64,000 nt of DNA, from contig NW_003137329.1 of assembly GCF_000003605.2 (NCBI RefSeq), positions 419,948-483,947 of the forward strand, given 5' to 3'. A program made the translations under genes and the position numbers. The stretch comes from Saccoglossus kowalevskii (Eukaryota; Hemichordata; Enteropneusta; Harrimaniidae). Below are positions 34,601 to 48,300 of the stretch, in pieces; the first letter of the stretch is position 1, and every line of letters starts with the position of its first letter. Under the pieces are notes generated by a model. It made no database searches. It had not been told where the DNA came from and worked only from the letters and a program-made list of their open reading frames with translations.

Positions 34601-34714
34601 GAGGGAATATACTCAGATTTTTAAAAATAGTTACCTGAACGAGACATATTTAGCTTCAGTGCAGTCCACCTAAATCATTATGGCCGGAGCAATTGCCCAA
34701 CACTGATATTTGTA
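31663..34714. other. JMJD4 3' UTR and intergenic sequence, no other gene
   Basis: AATAAA at 32324-32329 is a plausible JMJD4 poly(A) signal. Nothing else coding is recognised before the ALS2 3' end. Confidence 0.45.
32324..32329 (+). terminator. Candidate JMJD4 polyadenylation signal
   Basis: AATAAA lies ~660 bp after the JMJD4 stop and is followed by GT-rich sequence. Confidence 0.4.
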
Positions 34715-35107
34715 TTAAGTTGGAAGCCTACCAATAATTTTCAAGAAATCGCTATTTTTCCCCATAGAAAACAATGTTAAAGAAAAATTTCCTTTTTTAA
34801 CATTTTTTAATACCCAGATTTTTTAAATAATTCAGGAAAACAAAAAAGTATCAGTCACAATATATGACTTTTCAACTTATGTCACCAGATTATAATTTGG
34901 GATATGGCATAATATCTTTGCCATATAAACCTATGGTAAAAGTATTATAATACTGATAAAATGGCCAGTGTCCACTAAAATACAACCATTATTTTCTCAA
35001 AAATTAGGCTGGTGATCCCCAACTTTTTTTTTAAAGTAAATATCCTTATATTGTTGCCCAAGAGTAAATTCTGGGTATCTGCATTTATGAGTAGGCTTCT
35101 ACCTTAA
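34715..35107. mobile_element. TTAA-flanked MITE, copy 1
   Basis: The ends are TTAAGTTGGAAGCCTACC and an inverted GTAGGCTTCTACCTTAA. The interior matches the copy at 60471-60882 (CCCAGATTTTT, GATATGGCATA, GCATTTATGAGTAGG-like). TTAA at both tips suggests a piggyBac-type target site. Confidence 0.7.
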
Positions 35108-36330
35108 GCCTTTTTTTGGTGTGTGAAAAAAAAGTACCCTCAATAGCTGTATTGTTTAAGTAGTAACACTCTCCACTTTTCTAATCTAGCCTAGCCTAAA
35201 CCCCTAATTCAGAATGTACTATTCCATGATTGCCATGAAGGATTGAAGCATTATATTTTCATAGGAGTGGCAGCTATGACATTCAATAGAACAAAATATA
35301 CAGAAAAAAAAGCACACGAAATATAGTAAAACTTGCGTGAAAGCACATTTACAAAACTCAAGACCCAAAACTTTACATAGCAACTCAAAATAACATAAAG
35401 CCAACTATTGCACATACACTAAATTCACAACTCAAAATCAGTCCGATATGTCAAAAATATCAATTTATCTAAACTTCAAAACTGGTAAATCAGCTAATAT
35501 GAATATACATGTACACCCTCATGTGTCAAAATAAGACTATACTTTTGTTTTTATGCAAATATGGCAGCCATCTTTAAAATAAAATTATAACTTATTTGCT
35601 GAAGCACACATACAACAAAATCCTAAAAATGTTTCAAACTATAAATTCTCTATTATGTAAGTAGTTGACAACTAAGTACTAGTATATATATTATTTCTGT
35701 GGACCATATAAGACCTATTTTTATATCACATTTACAACAGCACAAGTTACCTCATAGAAGAAATAGCTGATCTCAAAGAGATAAGCACTTTCAGTGTTTT
35801 TACAAGCAATGTAAATATATTGTAATAATTTGTATAGACAGATAAATGACTTTGATTGGAACAACAGATGATACACATTTCAAGAGATAAATGAAGATAG
35901 AGACTTTTATCGGTACCTCTGATGACACACATACTCACACTCATAAATCCTGTTTCTTTTTCTGACACACCTTTAATATAGTGTGACTGTGATTGCAAAT
36001 TTATCTGATCATTTCAGTGCATGTACTTTGTGACCCATACACATACATACAAGTACAGTACACTGATCAATTAATCAACAGTCACTGTATAGAACACTGT
36101 GGACAGGCACATCACAAAGAATTGCCTTTTTTCCTTTCAATAATCAGCTGGATCAAGCTATTCCATTCTGTCCAGTAGAACCAGTGTGTGACTATGTGTC
36201 AGGCACATGTCTTACAATTGATTTATCAGGGCGTATTCAATGTACTTTATACATGACATAAATCGTTGATTCCTAACTATTCACTCCATCCTGTCCAGTA
36301 CCATCTGTTCTTCTGTGACAGGCACATCTC
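35108..36330. other. ALS2 3' UTR / intergenic, no gene recognised
   Basis: Downstream of the ALS2 stop on its strand. No exon, RNA gene or repeat with a partner in this window was found. Confidence 0.4.
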
Positions 36331-39300
36331 TTAGAAAGCCACTTTCTCGTTCTGTATCTGGAAGTAACACGCTTTCAGAGTTGTGAACATTAATCCAAGC
36401 TCTCCATTCGCTAGATGTGGCTCCATCAAATCATCTACAAGGTGGATTTCAGAACCAAGGTGTCGAATTCTATAGAAAAATATGAATGAACACAGCATTA
36501 GTACTGAAGGGGGGAGAACACTGACCAGGTGTTTTGGAAAACTTGGAGTAAAGAATAGGACTCCTCAGTAAAAGGACAAATATTTTTCTCTCAATGGAAA
36601 GATAATATATTACATCTTTCAAGGATTGTTTGTTGTATAACTATATACTGTGGTGTAAATGTCAGTTGAGATTCAGAATGATATATAGAGGGTAAGTACA
36701 TGTACCACATATTGAGAAAGATGTGCTCACTCTTTTTGAAACACCCAACATCACTTTGTGTATACAAGAGCTCCATATATCTTTTTCCTACTTATTTGAC
36801 TATACAAAAATGTATTGTGTAATGTACTTGTAAGTTAATTGTTTTTCTATTGTAGATTGTTTTTGTTTTTTTATAGTTGTCAGTCATTGTTTGTGTTCGT
36901 GGGCTTGTAATTGTAATTTTGTTATATGAACAATCTATGGCTGGATATGTTATGACTACTTCCACATACCTTGCCCTAACTACCACATACTGGAACATGG
37001 GGAACAAGTCATCCATGGACCACATGTGTTCTTCCTTTAAAGAATTCTCCACAGATTGGTTTATGGTCTCAAATGTTTGTCTCAGGATTCTCAGCTTCTC
37101 CGATGGACTGAATGTAGTACTGGTGAGAAAATAAAACAAAACCTGTTGTTACTTTATCCTTGTTCTGTACATGTACTTTCCTCACACTAAGCACAACTTA
37201 TTTAAGACATTAGACACAAATCACTGTTTGGTCAGATTTATAGATTAACCATTACGTTGTTCATTCTGCTCTACATCTCAGACATGGCTGATTATGTTCA
37301 AACTTTAGACATACAAAAACACACAACCAAGCATATTTGTTTCCTGATCTGATTCAAGATGGCTGACTGGCAGCCACTTTAGTAAATATGATGCAGTCCT
37401 GAGTAATAAGCATGTTGTACATTTATTCAGATTCTTTCCTAACTAAGGCATGATGAATAACACTCTTCACAGATTACCAAATATTATTCCCAACATTTTC
37501 ATAATTTTAAATGCGTCACCTGATTTGCTGTAGAGTTTCCACTGCATCAGTATAGCACTCATCTTTAGTTTCAGATAATGTCTGGAATACAAGAAAGACA
37601 ATGTTTTGAACTGTCGCTGATAGAATGCAATTCTCGGGAGTGACAACTGATGACAACAATGGTTCAAAACTCTGAAAAAACCATACTTTTGAATAGTTGT
37701 TGAGACTTCCCCCAATAGTAGAACAAGATTATCCCTACATGTACAACATATATATGGATTTGGTTGTTCAGGATTGTCACATAGTTGGGTCTGTGCAGTT
37801 TTCTCAACTTTAGCTGTTTTCATTGGCTTGTTTACTGGCGTTCCACAGTATCTCAGAGCCTATAGAAGTACATGGTACAGTGGTGCACATCTTAGTAACA
37901 AAGAACATTCTGTGGCATAGCTCCGCCCAAGAATATATATGTTTAATCACGGTCATTGTACTAGGTGTGAATTTGTCTCCTTCCCTGGCAAAGGCGCATT
38001 GCGGGTATGGGCAAAGCATTGTCACGTGATCAGTACACAGCCAGTCACTATTTTTGACATCGTCAGTGCTGCGCGTTTTTTTACAACTTAGTTGTTTATT
38101 CCAGAATTTAAGCTTTTTCACATAATGTTTTAATCAGGATATCTGTATAAGGTCATATTTTAGCCGGCGAGTAGTTCTTTCATTCATCTATTTTACCAGC
38201 AGCGACACATTTTCGCAACAAATTTTCATACCTTTACCAAGAAATTGTTCGTGTTTGATTTCGGGATGATTGAAATGAACTCTATTTTATTTACCATACT
38301 TCCTGGCGCGAAACCAATATTTGTCTTTAAAAATTGGTCGGCTGATTTGTTATTTGTCATACCGCATTTTTGTAATGTTAAATTGGTATAGTAAATGCAA
38401 ATGGCGACGTTTTGAAATGACAATGTACGCTATTCAGTGTCAAAAAATTATTTATATACAAAAATTGAAGCATTGTTTTATACTTATGCATCGAATAAAG
38501 TCAGTAGTTGTTGTAAAGTTGACTTGAACTGTTATGAACCCCCAAGAATCAGAAATATCACAGGTTTTTCGATTGACCACGTTAACATGAACGACACCAT
38601 TTGACAAGATTTGTATAGCGATGTCAACATGTTGGTACGTGCAGTTTTTGCCCTATTAAAACTAGAAGATGAACATAATTCCCGATATTAATCTTTACAT
38701 GGCAGGAACTGGATGTTTATAAGTTGGTAGGCTGGTTTGGATGCGTATCAGGGTTCATAAACCCCACATTTCATAGTGCTAATTTTGTTTACATGTTTTG
38801 TTTACGTCGTAGTTGCCCGAATTTGAGGTCAAAGTGAAGTCACACAATGAGGTATCGCTTTCCATGACGGTAAATTTGCCGATTTTAATGAATATTCTGG
38901 CAGTATTGTAATCTGTTTGTTTACCCACAATATGGTTCGAGACAAAAGAACGCTAGTCGTTTCTAGACCGGGGATAGAGTGACTGTGGTTTAATACTTGG
39001 CTGTTCTCAGCTCCAGACATATACTCTAGGCAATTTGGCAGCTATGACTATGACTTGTGATGTGCTAAATCATGCACAGCTTCCCTGAAACTTTGTGCAC
39101 AGATGTTGTACAAGATTCTTACATTACTACATATACCTATATAAAATTTGAAAGAAACTTTAACTTACTTTTTTTGTAGTTGACACGGCTGAATCATCAA
39201 ATAACCAGAATTTTCTGAAAAAATAAATTTGAAATAAGTGTTTTTAAGAAAAATTTTACATATTTACATTATAAAAAATTAAATTCATCCAACAGTCTGT

Positions 39301-42300
39301 CTGCTTATTTATCTTTCAGTGGATAATTAATGTAATAGCATGTTGATAGAAAATTTTGCAAAATTCTCCAGATCCCGTGTTATGTGCAAAAGCTCAAAAA
39401 ATCATTTTCACAAATCAACCAATTAGTACTAATTAAATCATTTTCTCAAATCAACCAATCAGTACTCATTAAATCATTTTCTCAAATCAACCAATCAGTA
39501 CCCAATAAATCATTTTCTGAAATCAGTACTCAATAAATTATTTTCTCAAATCAACAAGTCATTGAAAATGACACAGTCCCTGTAAAATTTTTGAAAGTTC
39601 TCTTTGTGCTCGTCATATTAAAGCGGAGGGGTTGTCGCGAGCGTGTCCTTGAAACTTGAGTTCCAAGTGGCGTATACAACAGATTGTTTATTTACATCAA
39701 AACATGTGTGTAGTAGTAATATGGCCAAAAATAAAAACAGCCGTTATTCGGCCATCTTTGATCTGATTATGAAACACACTGATATGTATGATGTATGTGC
39801 CAAATACGAATCAAAATGGTACATAAATTGTGGAAATATAGTAGTATGGCCAAAAAGTCAGATGGTCATCCTTGACCAGATTTTGAAACAAATTGTCATG
39901 GACATGCATCCTAACATGTATAAAGTACATGTATGTGCCAAATTTGAATGAAAACTGACAGAGCAAGCCCAAGATACCACATATAAAAAAACAAAACAAG
40001 ATGCCTGCCAGTCGACCATCTTTGATCTAATTGCGAAATAAATCGTCATGGACATGTATCCTAACATGTATAATCTATGTACCAAGTTTGAATGACAACT
40101 GACAAAGCATGTCCAAAATACAACATTTTCAAAAAAACAAGATGGCTGCCAGTCGGCCATTTTGAATGGAATCGCTAAACCACTGCATGTGCACATGTCC
40201 CACATAAGGTACTAGGGACATGCAAAGAATGAACGGAACCGGTTCACAGGTTTCTGAAATATGACTCTGGACAGACTGACGTACGGACGGACACACGACA
40301 GATGGACGGACAGACTCAAGAACTCACAAACGGTCGGGGACATGTATCCTAACATGTATGATCTATGTACTAAATTTGAATGAAAACTGACAAAGCATGT
40401 CCAAAATACAACATTTTCAAAAAACAAGATGGCTGCCAGTCGGCCATTTTGAATCAAATCGCTAAACCACTGCATGTGCATATGTCCCACATAAAGTACT
40501 AGGCACATGCAAAGAATGAACGGAATCGGTCCAAGGGATTCTGAGATCAGACTCCGCATGGACGCATGGACGCACGGACGGACAGAGACCAAATTATAAG
40601 TCCCTGTTTTCGGACTTTGTCTGAACGGGAACTAATAAATCAGTACTCAATAAATCATTTTCTCAAATCAATAAATCAGTACTCAATAAATCATTTTCTC
40701 AAATCAATAAATCAGTACTCAATAAATCATTTATAACTTACAGATTGACTCCTAAATATGCCATGAGTGCAATATCAGATTGCTTATTCAATCTCAATAT
40801 CCTCTCCCAGTATTTATCATCAAGGTTTTCATTCTGTAATGCATAGAGTGTAAACAACGGTGGATAGAGACGTGGCAGCAACACTGGATGTAATAAACCA
40901 GCACTTGTGATGTGAAGTTTCCTGCAATAAAATATTATGATATAGTAATTGTGAATACAAACTCATGTGTACTGCATTCATGTAGTCACTAAATATTGAA
41001 CATATCCAATTGGCATATTGTATATAAACATCTTATGTACTATGGGTTTCAGCTACATGACCTTGGTCAAAGCGGAATTATTGGACGCTGGTCAAAGCAG
41101 AATTATTGGACCCTGGTCAAAGTGGAATTATTGGACCCTGGTCTAAGCAGAATTAGAGGACCCTGGTCAAAGCGGAATTATTGAACCCTGGTCAAAGCAG
41201 AATGATTGGACCCTGGTCAAAGCGGAATTATTGGACCCTAGTCAAAGCGGAATTATTGGACCCTGGTCAAAGCGGAATTATTGGACCCTAGCCAAAACGG
41301 AATTATTGGACCCTAGTCAAAGCAGAATTATTGGACCCTAGTCAAAGTGGAATTATTGGACCCTGGTCAAAGCGGAATTATTGAACCCTGGTCAAAGCGG
41401 AATTATTGGACCCTGGTCAAAGCGGAATTATTGGACCCTGGTCAAAGCGGAATTATTTCACCCTGGTCAAAGCGGAATTATTGGACCCTGGTCAAAGCGG
41501 AATTATTGGGCCCTAGTCAAAGCAGAATTATTGGACCCTAGTCAAAGCGGAATTATTGGACCCTTGTCAAAGCGGAATCAGAACAATTATTACTATACAA
41601 TTATTATATGGGCACTTACTTTTCATCATTCTTTTCCACAGGTGATAATTGCATTCCTGCATATCCATGCATGGAACTGTATCCATATGGATTCTCACGT
41701 GTTGGACTCTGTGATGGCTTCACTTCGGTTTCTTCACTCGGCAAACCAGGAAATAAAATCCTATCAATTTGTAACAAAAATATTAAAATAATCTGAAGTG
41801 AATATCAACGCCAACAGTTTTTTGTCCATCATTATCACACCTCATCTTTCATTCTAATAGTTTTTTTTAAGGGTAAAAATCTACTAAAGGTTTTTTTTTT
41901 ACATATTTTACATATTTTAACACATCAATTTAGTAAACAAAATGTGTTCACTGTCAATCTGATTTGTGAGAAAAATGGTGAAATATTACAAATAAAATGC
42001 TGTGTTAGCAGTGGTTTCCAATGGACCACAATGAAACATGTTAAAAAATCCACTAAAATATCTTTTAATACTTCTAAACACCAAGCAAAATTTTGAGATA
42101 TTGAGATTTATTGTTGTCAGAGGGAGCACTGTTAAAATGCCCTAAAACAGACAAAACATGCTATTTTTACTGTATTTTATTTATCTATTTTCACTGAACT
42201 GACTACAGTGATCTCACATTTTTATTTCATTTCATTGTAACATGATATACTAAATATGAAAATATATTAATAAAATGACAATATTTTTAATTTTGTGTAG

Positions 42301-45300
42301 AAAGTAACATTACAAACTTGAATATGATTCATCATCACATTAATTATGTAACACTGTAGCTTTTGATTGGTTTTCGGAAATGCCTCATTAAATAAAATCT
42401 TCTCAACAAAATTGAATAGGATTCTCACCTTAGAATTTTATAAAGCCTTGTGACATATGATTTAATTTCAGATACAGCATAGGTTAACAGTATTCGGTTT
42501 GCTCCAATACCAACATAAGTAGCCCTGTAGACATCAACTAAACTGGCAACTAACTGTCCTAGGGGATGTAATGCTACCTCAAATGCCTACAAGTATAAAC
42601 GAACATTAATATTTAGTATGAATTAGAATTGCATACAGTCTCTTGTTTATTTTTTGGTGTTTTCCCAATAAAATAATATACCATGAAAGTCAGGTTACTA
42701 CGAAATACGCAAGAGACTTGTGATCTTTGTAGACGCCCTCTTGCGGCACCAGTGATGATTGTCACCGGTCTGGGTTCAGTGCGTGTTGCAATGATTGACA
42801 TGGTCATTAGTAGATTAGATTCATCTCGATAGTTTATCGGGAACTGCACCTAAATTACCCCAGACCATTCGTCCCGGTGTTATCGCTATCGCCACACGAG
42901 ACTCCAGCTTGTCTCCTATACAATTTGACTGCGCACATCCAGAAAGTAGATGTAGCTGTGATTGGTGGAATACTAATGAGTTGAGTGTCAATCAAACGCC
43001 CACGCTATCTTTAGTAATTAAAGTCACGTGACACGCGCCATTTTAGTTTTGGCAGGCGATTTCAAGGCAGCACGCTTAACTCTTTCGTTCACAGGTTGGG
43101 AGATATTAGAATGACTGACAATTTCACGCCACTGTTTTACATTATTGGCGGATTTTTCTGCGCTATCAATCTTTCTCTTACAAACTAGACATAGATGAGA
43201 CGACAGAGTCGCTCCTTTCACAACGTCGCACTGGATCAAATTGGAAAGACGATTTCCATAAGTTATCCCTCCTGCTTTTCCTGGCTTGAATAAATTCACA
43301 CCACGACTTTNNNNNNNNNNNNNNNNNNNNNNNNNNNNNNNNNNNNNNNNNNNNNNNNNNNNNNNNNNNNNNNNNNNNNNNNNNNNNNNNNNNNNNNNNN
43401 NNNNNNNNNNNNNNNNNNNNNNNNNNNNNNNNNNNNNNNNNNNNNNNNNNNNNNNNNNNNNNNNNNNNNNNNNNNNNNNNNNNNNNNNNNNNNNNNNNNN
43501 NNNNNNNNNNNNNNNNNNNNNNNNNNNNNNNNNNNNNNNNNNNNNNNNNNNNNNNNNNNNNNNNNNNNNNNNNNNNNNNNNNNNNNNNNNNNNNNNNNNN
43601 NNNNNNNNNNNNNNNNNNNNNNNNNNNNNNNNNNNNNNNNNNNNNNNNNNNNNNNNNNNNNNNNNNNNNNNNNNNNNNNNNNNNNNNNNNNNNNNNNNNN
43701 NNNNNNNNNNNNNNNNNNNNNNNNNNNNNNNNNNNNNNNNNNNNNNNNNNNNNNNNNNNNNNNNNNNNNNNNNNNNNNNNNNNNNNNNNNNNNNNNNNNN
43801 NNNNNNNNNNNNNNNNNNNNNNNNNNNNNNNNNNNNNNNNNNNNNNNNNNNNNNNNNNNNNNNNNNNNNACGGAAGCTTGCGTAATAAGGGGGTTAAAAC
43901 AAGAAAACAAATGCCATGTTTAATACATATCGACCTGTTTTACTTGCGAAAGATAACGGAACATGAACTCGTTTCGTGCGACTTCGGAACCCGAAGGAAC
44001 ACACCAACAACGTTGAATTTACTCGCTATCTTCCAAATATGGTATATTAATTTATTCAGTTGTTTATTTAGAGTGACGTCCGCGGTCGAATGCGATTGGC
44101 TATCGATGTCAGTGCAAAGGTCATATGAATATTAAAATTAAGTGGGCGGAAGGAAAATTGTATAGGAGACAAGCTGGAGTCTCGTGTGGCGATAGCGATA
44201 ACACCGGGACGAATGGTCTGGGGTACACCTAAATTGAAATATTACATTATTCTTTGAGATTGTTTATGATGGCATTAAAAGACTACTAGGATACTGGGCT
44301 ATACATCGCTTCAAGAATACCAAGAGAATGTTGCATGCACTACCCATTCAAATTTATGACGTTATCAAAATGCTCAGGTCACAAATCTCTTGTTTATTTC
44401 ACGGTAACCTGGTTTTCACCATTTATACACTCCCATATTTTATTTTTTGAAAAAAAACACCAAAAAATAAACAAGTATGAATAAATATCGTAACCTTATA
44501 ACTAATTCTGCACAATATAGATAAACTCAAATTACTAGAAACCACAAAAAGAATTTTTTTGGTATTCAAGAGGTCTTAAATTAAAGCGTAAATAAATTCT
44601 GAGTGAAAATAAAATAGTTTAATTTGGTTCACATAAACTTAAGCTTTTGCTTATTTTTTCCCAATAAATGAACATTTCTTTTTGATCCCTCTTTGCTCTC
44701 AAGCAATAATAGTCTAGTCATTATTTACCTTTTCTAAGTAGTTTTGAATCGCAACGTAGTCTTCATCTGAAATCGTATCCATATCATACACTGGTATTCT
44801 CTCTAATCTGTCTATACTTCCTGCTCCTTCCTTGCTTTGTACATCATTACTGTGAAAGATTCGATTTTGAAATTATTGCATAATTCATAACACCAAGTAC
44901 TGATAACAAATATGATTTGAGAACACATTACATATTGCGGTTTGTATAGAATAACACATTGTAAAGTTCTTGTTAAATTTGCCAAGATGTCATCATCAAG
45001 AGGGCGCCCTCAAAAATTCAGACTCTCCTTTTTCTCATTTCTGTATCTCACCTGACTCAACTCATATTAAATTTATTGAATGCTATAGCTAATGCAGTGT
45101 TCCATTTTTTGAGGTAAAAATGAAGTCCCCAGAAATTTCTAGAAGGAGGGGTCTTCAAGCAAAAAATGAAATTGTATGTTACTGTATACAATATAGGTGG
45201 CGTGAAATGTTGTGGCCCTGATTCCTTTTGTATTTATTCATTTTTTTTTTTAAATGTGAATTACATTATAACAAATTATAAATTATGTAAATGTTTTTTC

Positions 45301-48300
45301 AAGCTCCCTATATCAATATTTACAAGTTTCTGTTGTGACAATGATCAGTGAATTAGAATAACGAGACACAGCAAAAATCTATGATATATAAAGCATTCTA
45401 GCTGAAAGCAGAATGTGGATTTTTTTAATAGTTACAAAATAAAATGATCAGCTAATTTATACTGAAGCTAATATTTCTTGACTTCACCTCAACGAACCAA
45501 ACAAAGATTATCAGTAAGATCAATGAAAATCAAAACTGTTACACAACTTGTACTTGTAAAATAAATCACCACACAATACCTGTTAGCCAACTGTCCTCGC
45601 TTTCCAGCACTCAAAGCCACAGCAACTGCTTCCCATGCTTTATGAGGACTTGGTACTATTTTATCATGACAGCCCAGCGTACTCTTACAGTGAGTAAAGA
45701 TCTCTTCCCATTTGTTTTCCGCCTCCACAACGTACTGACCACTGGTACTGAAGCATGAGCATGCAAAGTAAGAATAAATTAAATAATTACACTTAGATTT
45801 GTATTGACTGATTACTACATAATTTCATTCCTCTATATATACAAAAAATCTGAATGTAAAAAAATATTTAATCATTTCAAAAATATCCAAGGATTAGCAT
45901 CCCCCATCATTATCTCTTGATTATAAAACAGTCAATGTTATTGGTCAAAAGCAGTCACATGATTATTTAATATTAGCTTCTCCCAGCATTTAATATTGGC
46001 TTCTTGTCTCTCGTGTCAATTTGCATGTAGTGGCCTGTTGTCATAACATTTGGGAAACTTTTTTTTTTTAAATTGTTTGTGCAAGGAGGCAGTTGGCGAC
46101 ATTGAATGTCACTGTTGTCTTTCCTGACTTTTTTTATATGCAAATTACAAGTGCTAGTGCTGACACATAGGCATTTCCCTCATCAAATGGCAATTTTAAT
46201 GCACTATCCTGGGGTCAACCAGGCTAGGTCAAACACAAGTACCTTAACCAAGGTTCACCCAAAGTCGCATTCATTTAAATAGTGAATGAATCTCGGCCAG
46301 TGGACACTTAACAAGATGGATATGTGCATTTCCACTAAGGGACTAATTTTGATTTCAACTCAGCAAGTTTGTATCTTGGCTCACAGTTTTACCTTGCTTA
46401 CAATATACTAGTATATAATTATAGCCTTGCTGTTCTGTTTCTGAATATTAAACAGTTATTGTCTTTGGCTTCAAGCAAAATCTCGAATTATTGTTCTCAG
46501 ATGAGGCCAATAACTTTAGAATATTTTTGGCTGCACTAGAAATAAGGCAGCTTACACAGATGAGTATTATTGGTAAACAGAGGAGGTAAAAAGAACTGCT
46601 GCTGTTGAATATATACTTACACACGTGCAGAGTCAGGTGTCTCAAGTGGTGCCTTATTAAAATTACCGTTCACTTTAATTCCATCTCCCCATAAACCAGT
46701 GAATGTACCCTCAATAAAGTCACCATTAGGAAGACGCAGCACACCCTGTTATATAAAAGTAAGGCTGTGTTAAAACAAGTGAGACCACGAGACGTGTTAA
46801 CGATGACAACAACGACAACTATTACATACTCCCTCTATTTTAATACAGGTGAGGCAATAATATTCTAAGATGGATGGCATGATTTGCAATATAAACAATT
46901 TCACTTGATAAAACTAACTTCCCCATCCAAACTCAATCCTTTTGTTCTTGTGGAATGATTCGTCAATTGTTGTCAGTCATTTGTTTTGTGTTCTTGGACT
47001 TGTACATTTTCCTATGTAATTTTTGTTTTAAAATCTATGGTTGGTTATGTTATTTCCACTTTGGCATATAACCCTATCATATATTTGGTTTTCTACTTTC
47101 AATCAGTGCTCAAACAACCAGTTACTACATAATTATACACAGCTACTGTTACACATGTATTTGAGTGTGAATACCTTTCCATTCAGGGTTGGACCAGTTG
47201 CCAATTCTCCTTCATAACAAGTACCATCTTCCGTCACAAGCAAACCAACACCCTGCAGAAAAGTATGAACATTTTGAAGAAATTATAATCCATGTATAGA
47301 ATTAGACTAACAATATAATAAAACTGCTTTTAACCAGTTTTTCCCACACTGAAAAAACTGTAGATAATCTCCAATCATTATTTGGCACTGAAATTCGTCT
47401 GAATGCTATGATAAATTTAGTTGTTGTTACATCTGACCCAACAAGTAGAAATAGCAATGGAGTTAAGAAGTAATATTCGACACGCAGTGCTTGTTTGAAT
47501 TTTTATGTAAATAAACAATGCATTTTACACACAATGTATACCTCGCTATGAGTCCCATATCGAACATGGCGTCACAACCATCGCCCTTAAATATTATTTG
47601 GATATTATGAATATCACAGTGCTAATATGGGACTTTATAAGATTATTATTATATACAATACATGGAAAAATATGATGTCACCACTTACAGAAAGTTTGTT
47701 GTGCATGAATGTCCCTTCATAATACACTCCATCCAACGTTACTACCAGTGCATTGCCATGACGATAGTCATCCTGCCACATTCCCATGTATTTTTCACCT
47801 CTATTGATGTCATCCATAACACCGTAACCATAGCGTTTGTCGTTGACCCATTCACCGATATAAACACTAGGTGCAGAGGAGGTCAGACTGCCGCATCGTA
47901 GCATACCGTGTCCATGACGCTGGTTCTCCTTGAAATAACCTTCATAGATATCACCATTGTGATATCTGTAACAATAATATAAATAATACTGCGATAATGA
48001 CAGTGATATATTCAGTCCACACTTAATGACACAGTGGTTATCGATCTCATATGCTTTTTAAGATGATCTAAGCGACCTTGAGTAAAATAAAGAGGCTGAA
48101 TAAGAGAACTGACAATGTAAATTGAGAAAGACTGGGAAAAGTATAACCAATACACAATCATGAATAAAAAAATTCTGAGTGAGAGAACACTTGGAAAGAC
48201 AAAAATGATGTAATTATGCAATCAAGGCGAAAAATGTTGTCATGGTTCCATTCAACTACTAATATGTAGCAAGGTACCTAAAGAAGTGTTTTGAAATAAG

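Larger units (their letters stand above)
42856..44225. mobile_element. Mutator-like element with ~67-bp TIRs, 9-bp TSD and internal ORF
   Basis: The left end TACCCCAGACCATTCGTCCC is repeated inverted at the right end over ~67 bp, through GTGTTATCGCTATCGCC and AGACTCCAGCTTGTCTCC. CACCTAAAT is duplicated directly outside (42847-42855 and 44226-44234). An assembly gap (43311-43869) occupies the centre and an ORF runs into it. It is inserted in the ALS2 intron between exons 44729-44849 and 42429-42586. Confidence 0.8.

Noticed and set aside
37467-38121. Two minus-strand frames of 118 and 103 codons with Cys-rich parts
   Set aside because: They cover the dispersed ~330-bp repeat and part of ALS2 exon 37520-37581 in another frame.
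39858-40592. Cys/Trp-rich minus-strand frames
   Set aside because: Repeated because the underlying DNA is a triplicated repeat block; no domain, no splice context.
41061-41791. Repetitive frames with a 25-residue period
   Set aside because: Direct product of the 25-bp minisatellite in an ALS2 intron; the end of one frame is antisense to ALS2 exon 41620-41760.
47662-47901. Plus-strand frame of 79 codons
   Set aside because: Antisense shadow of the ALS2 MORN exon 47689-47965.
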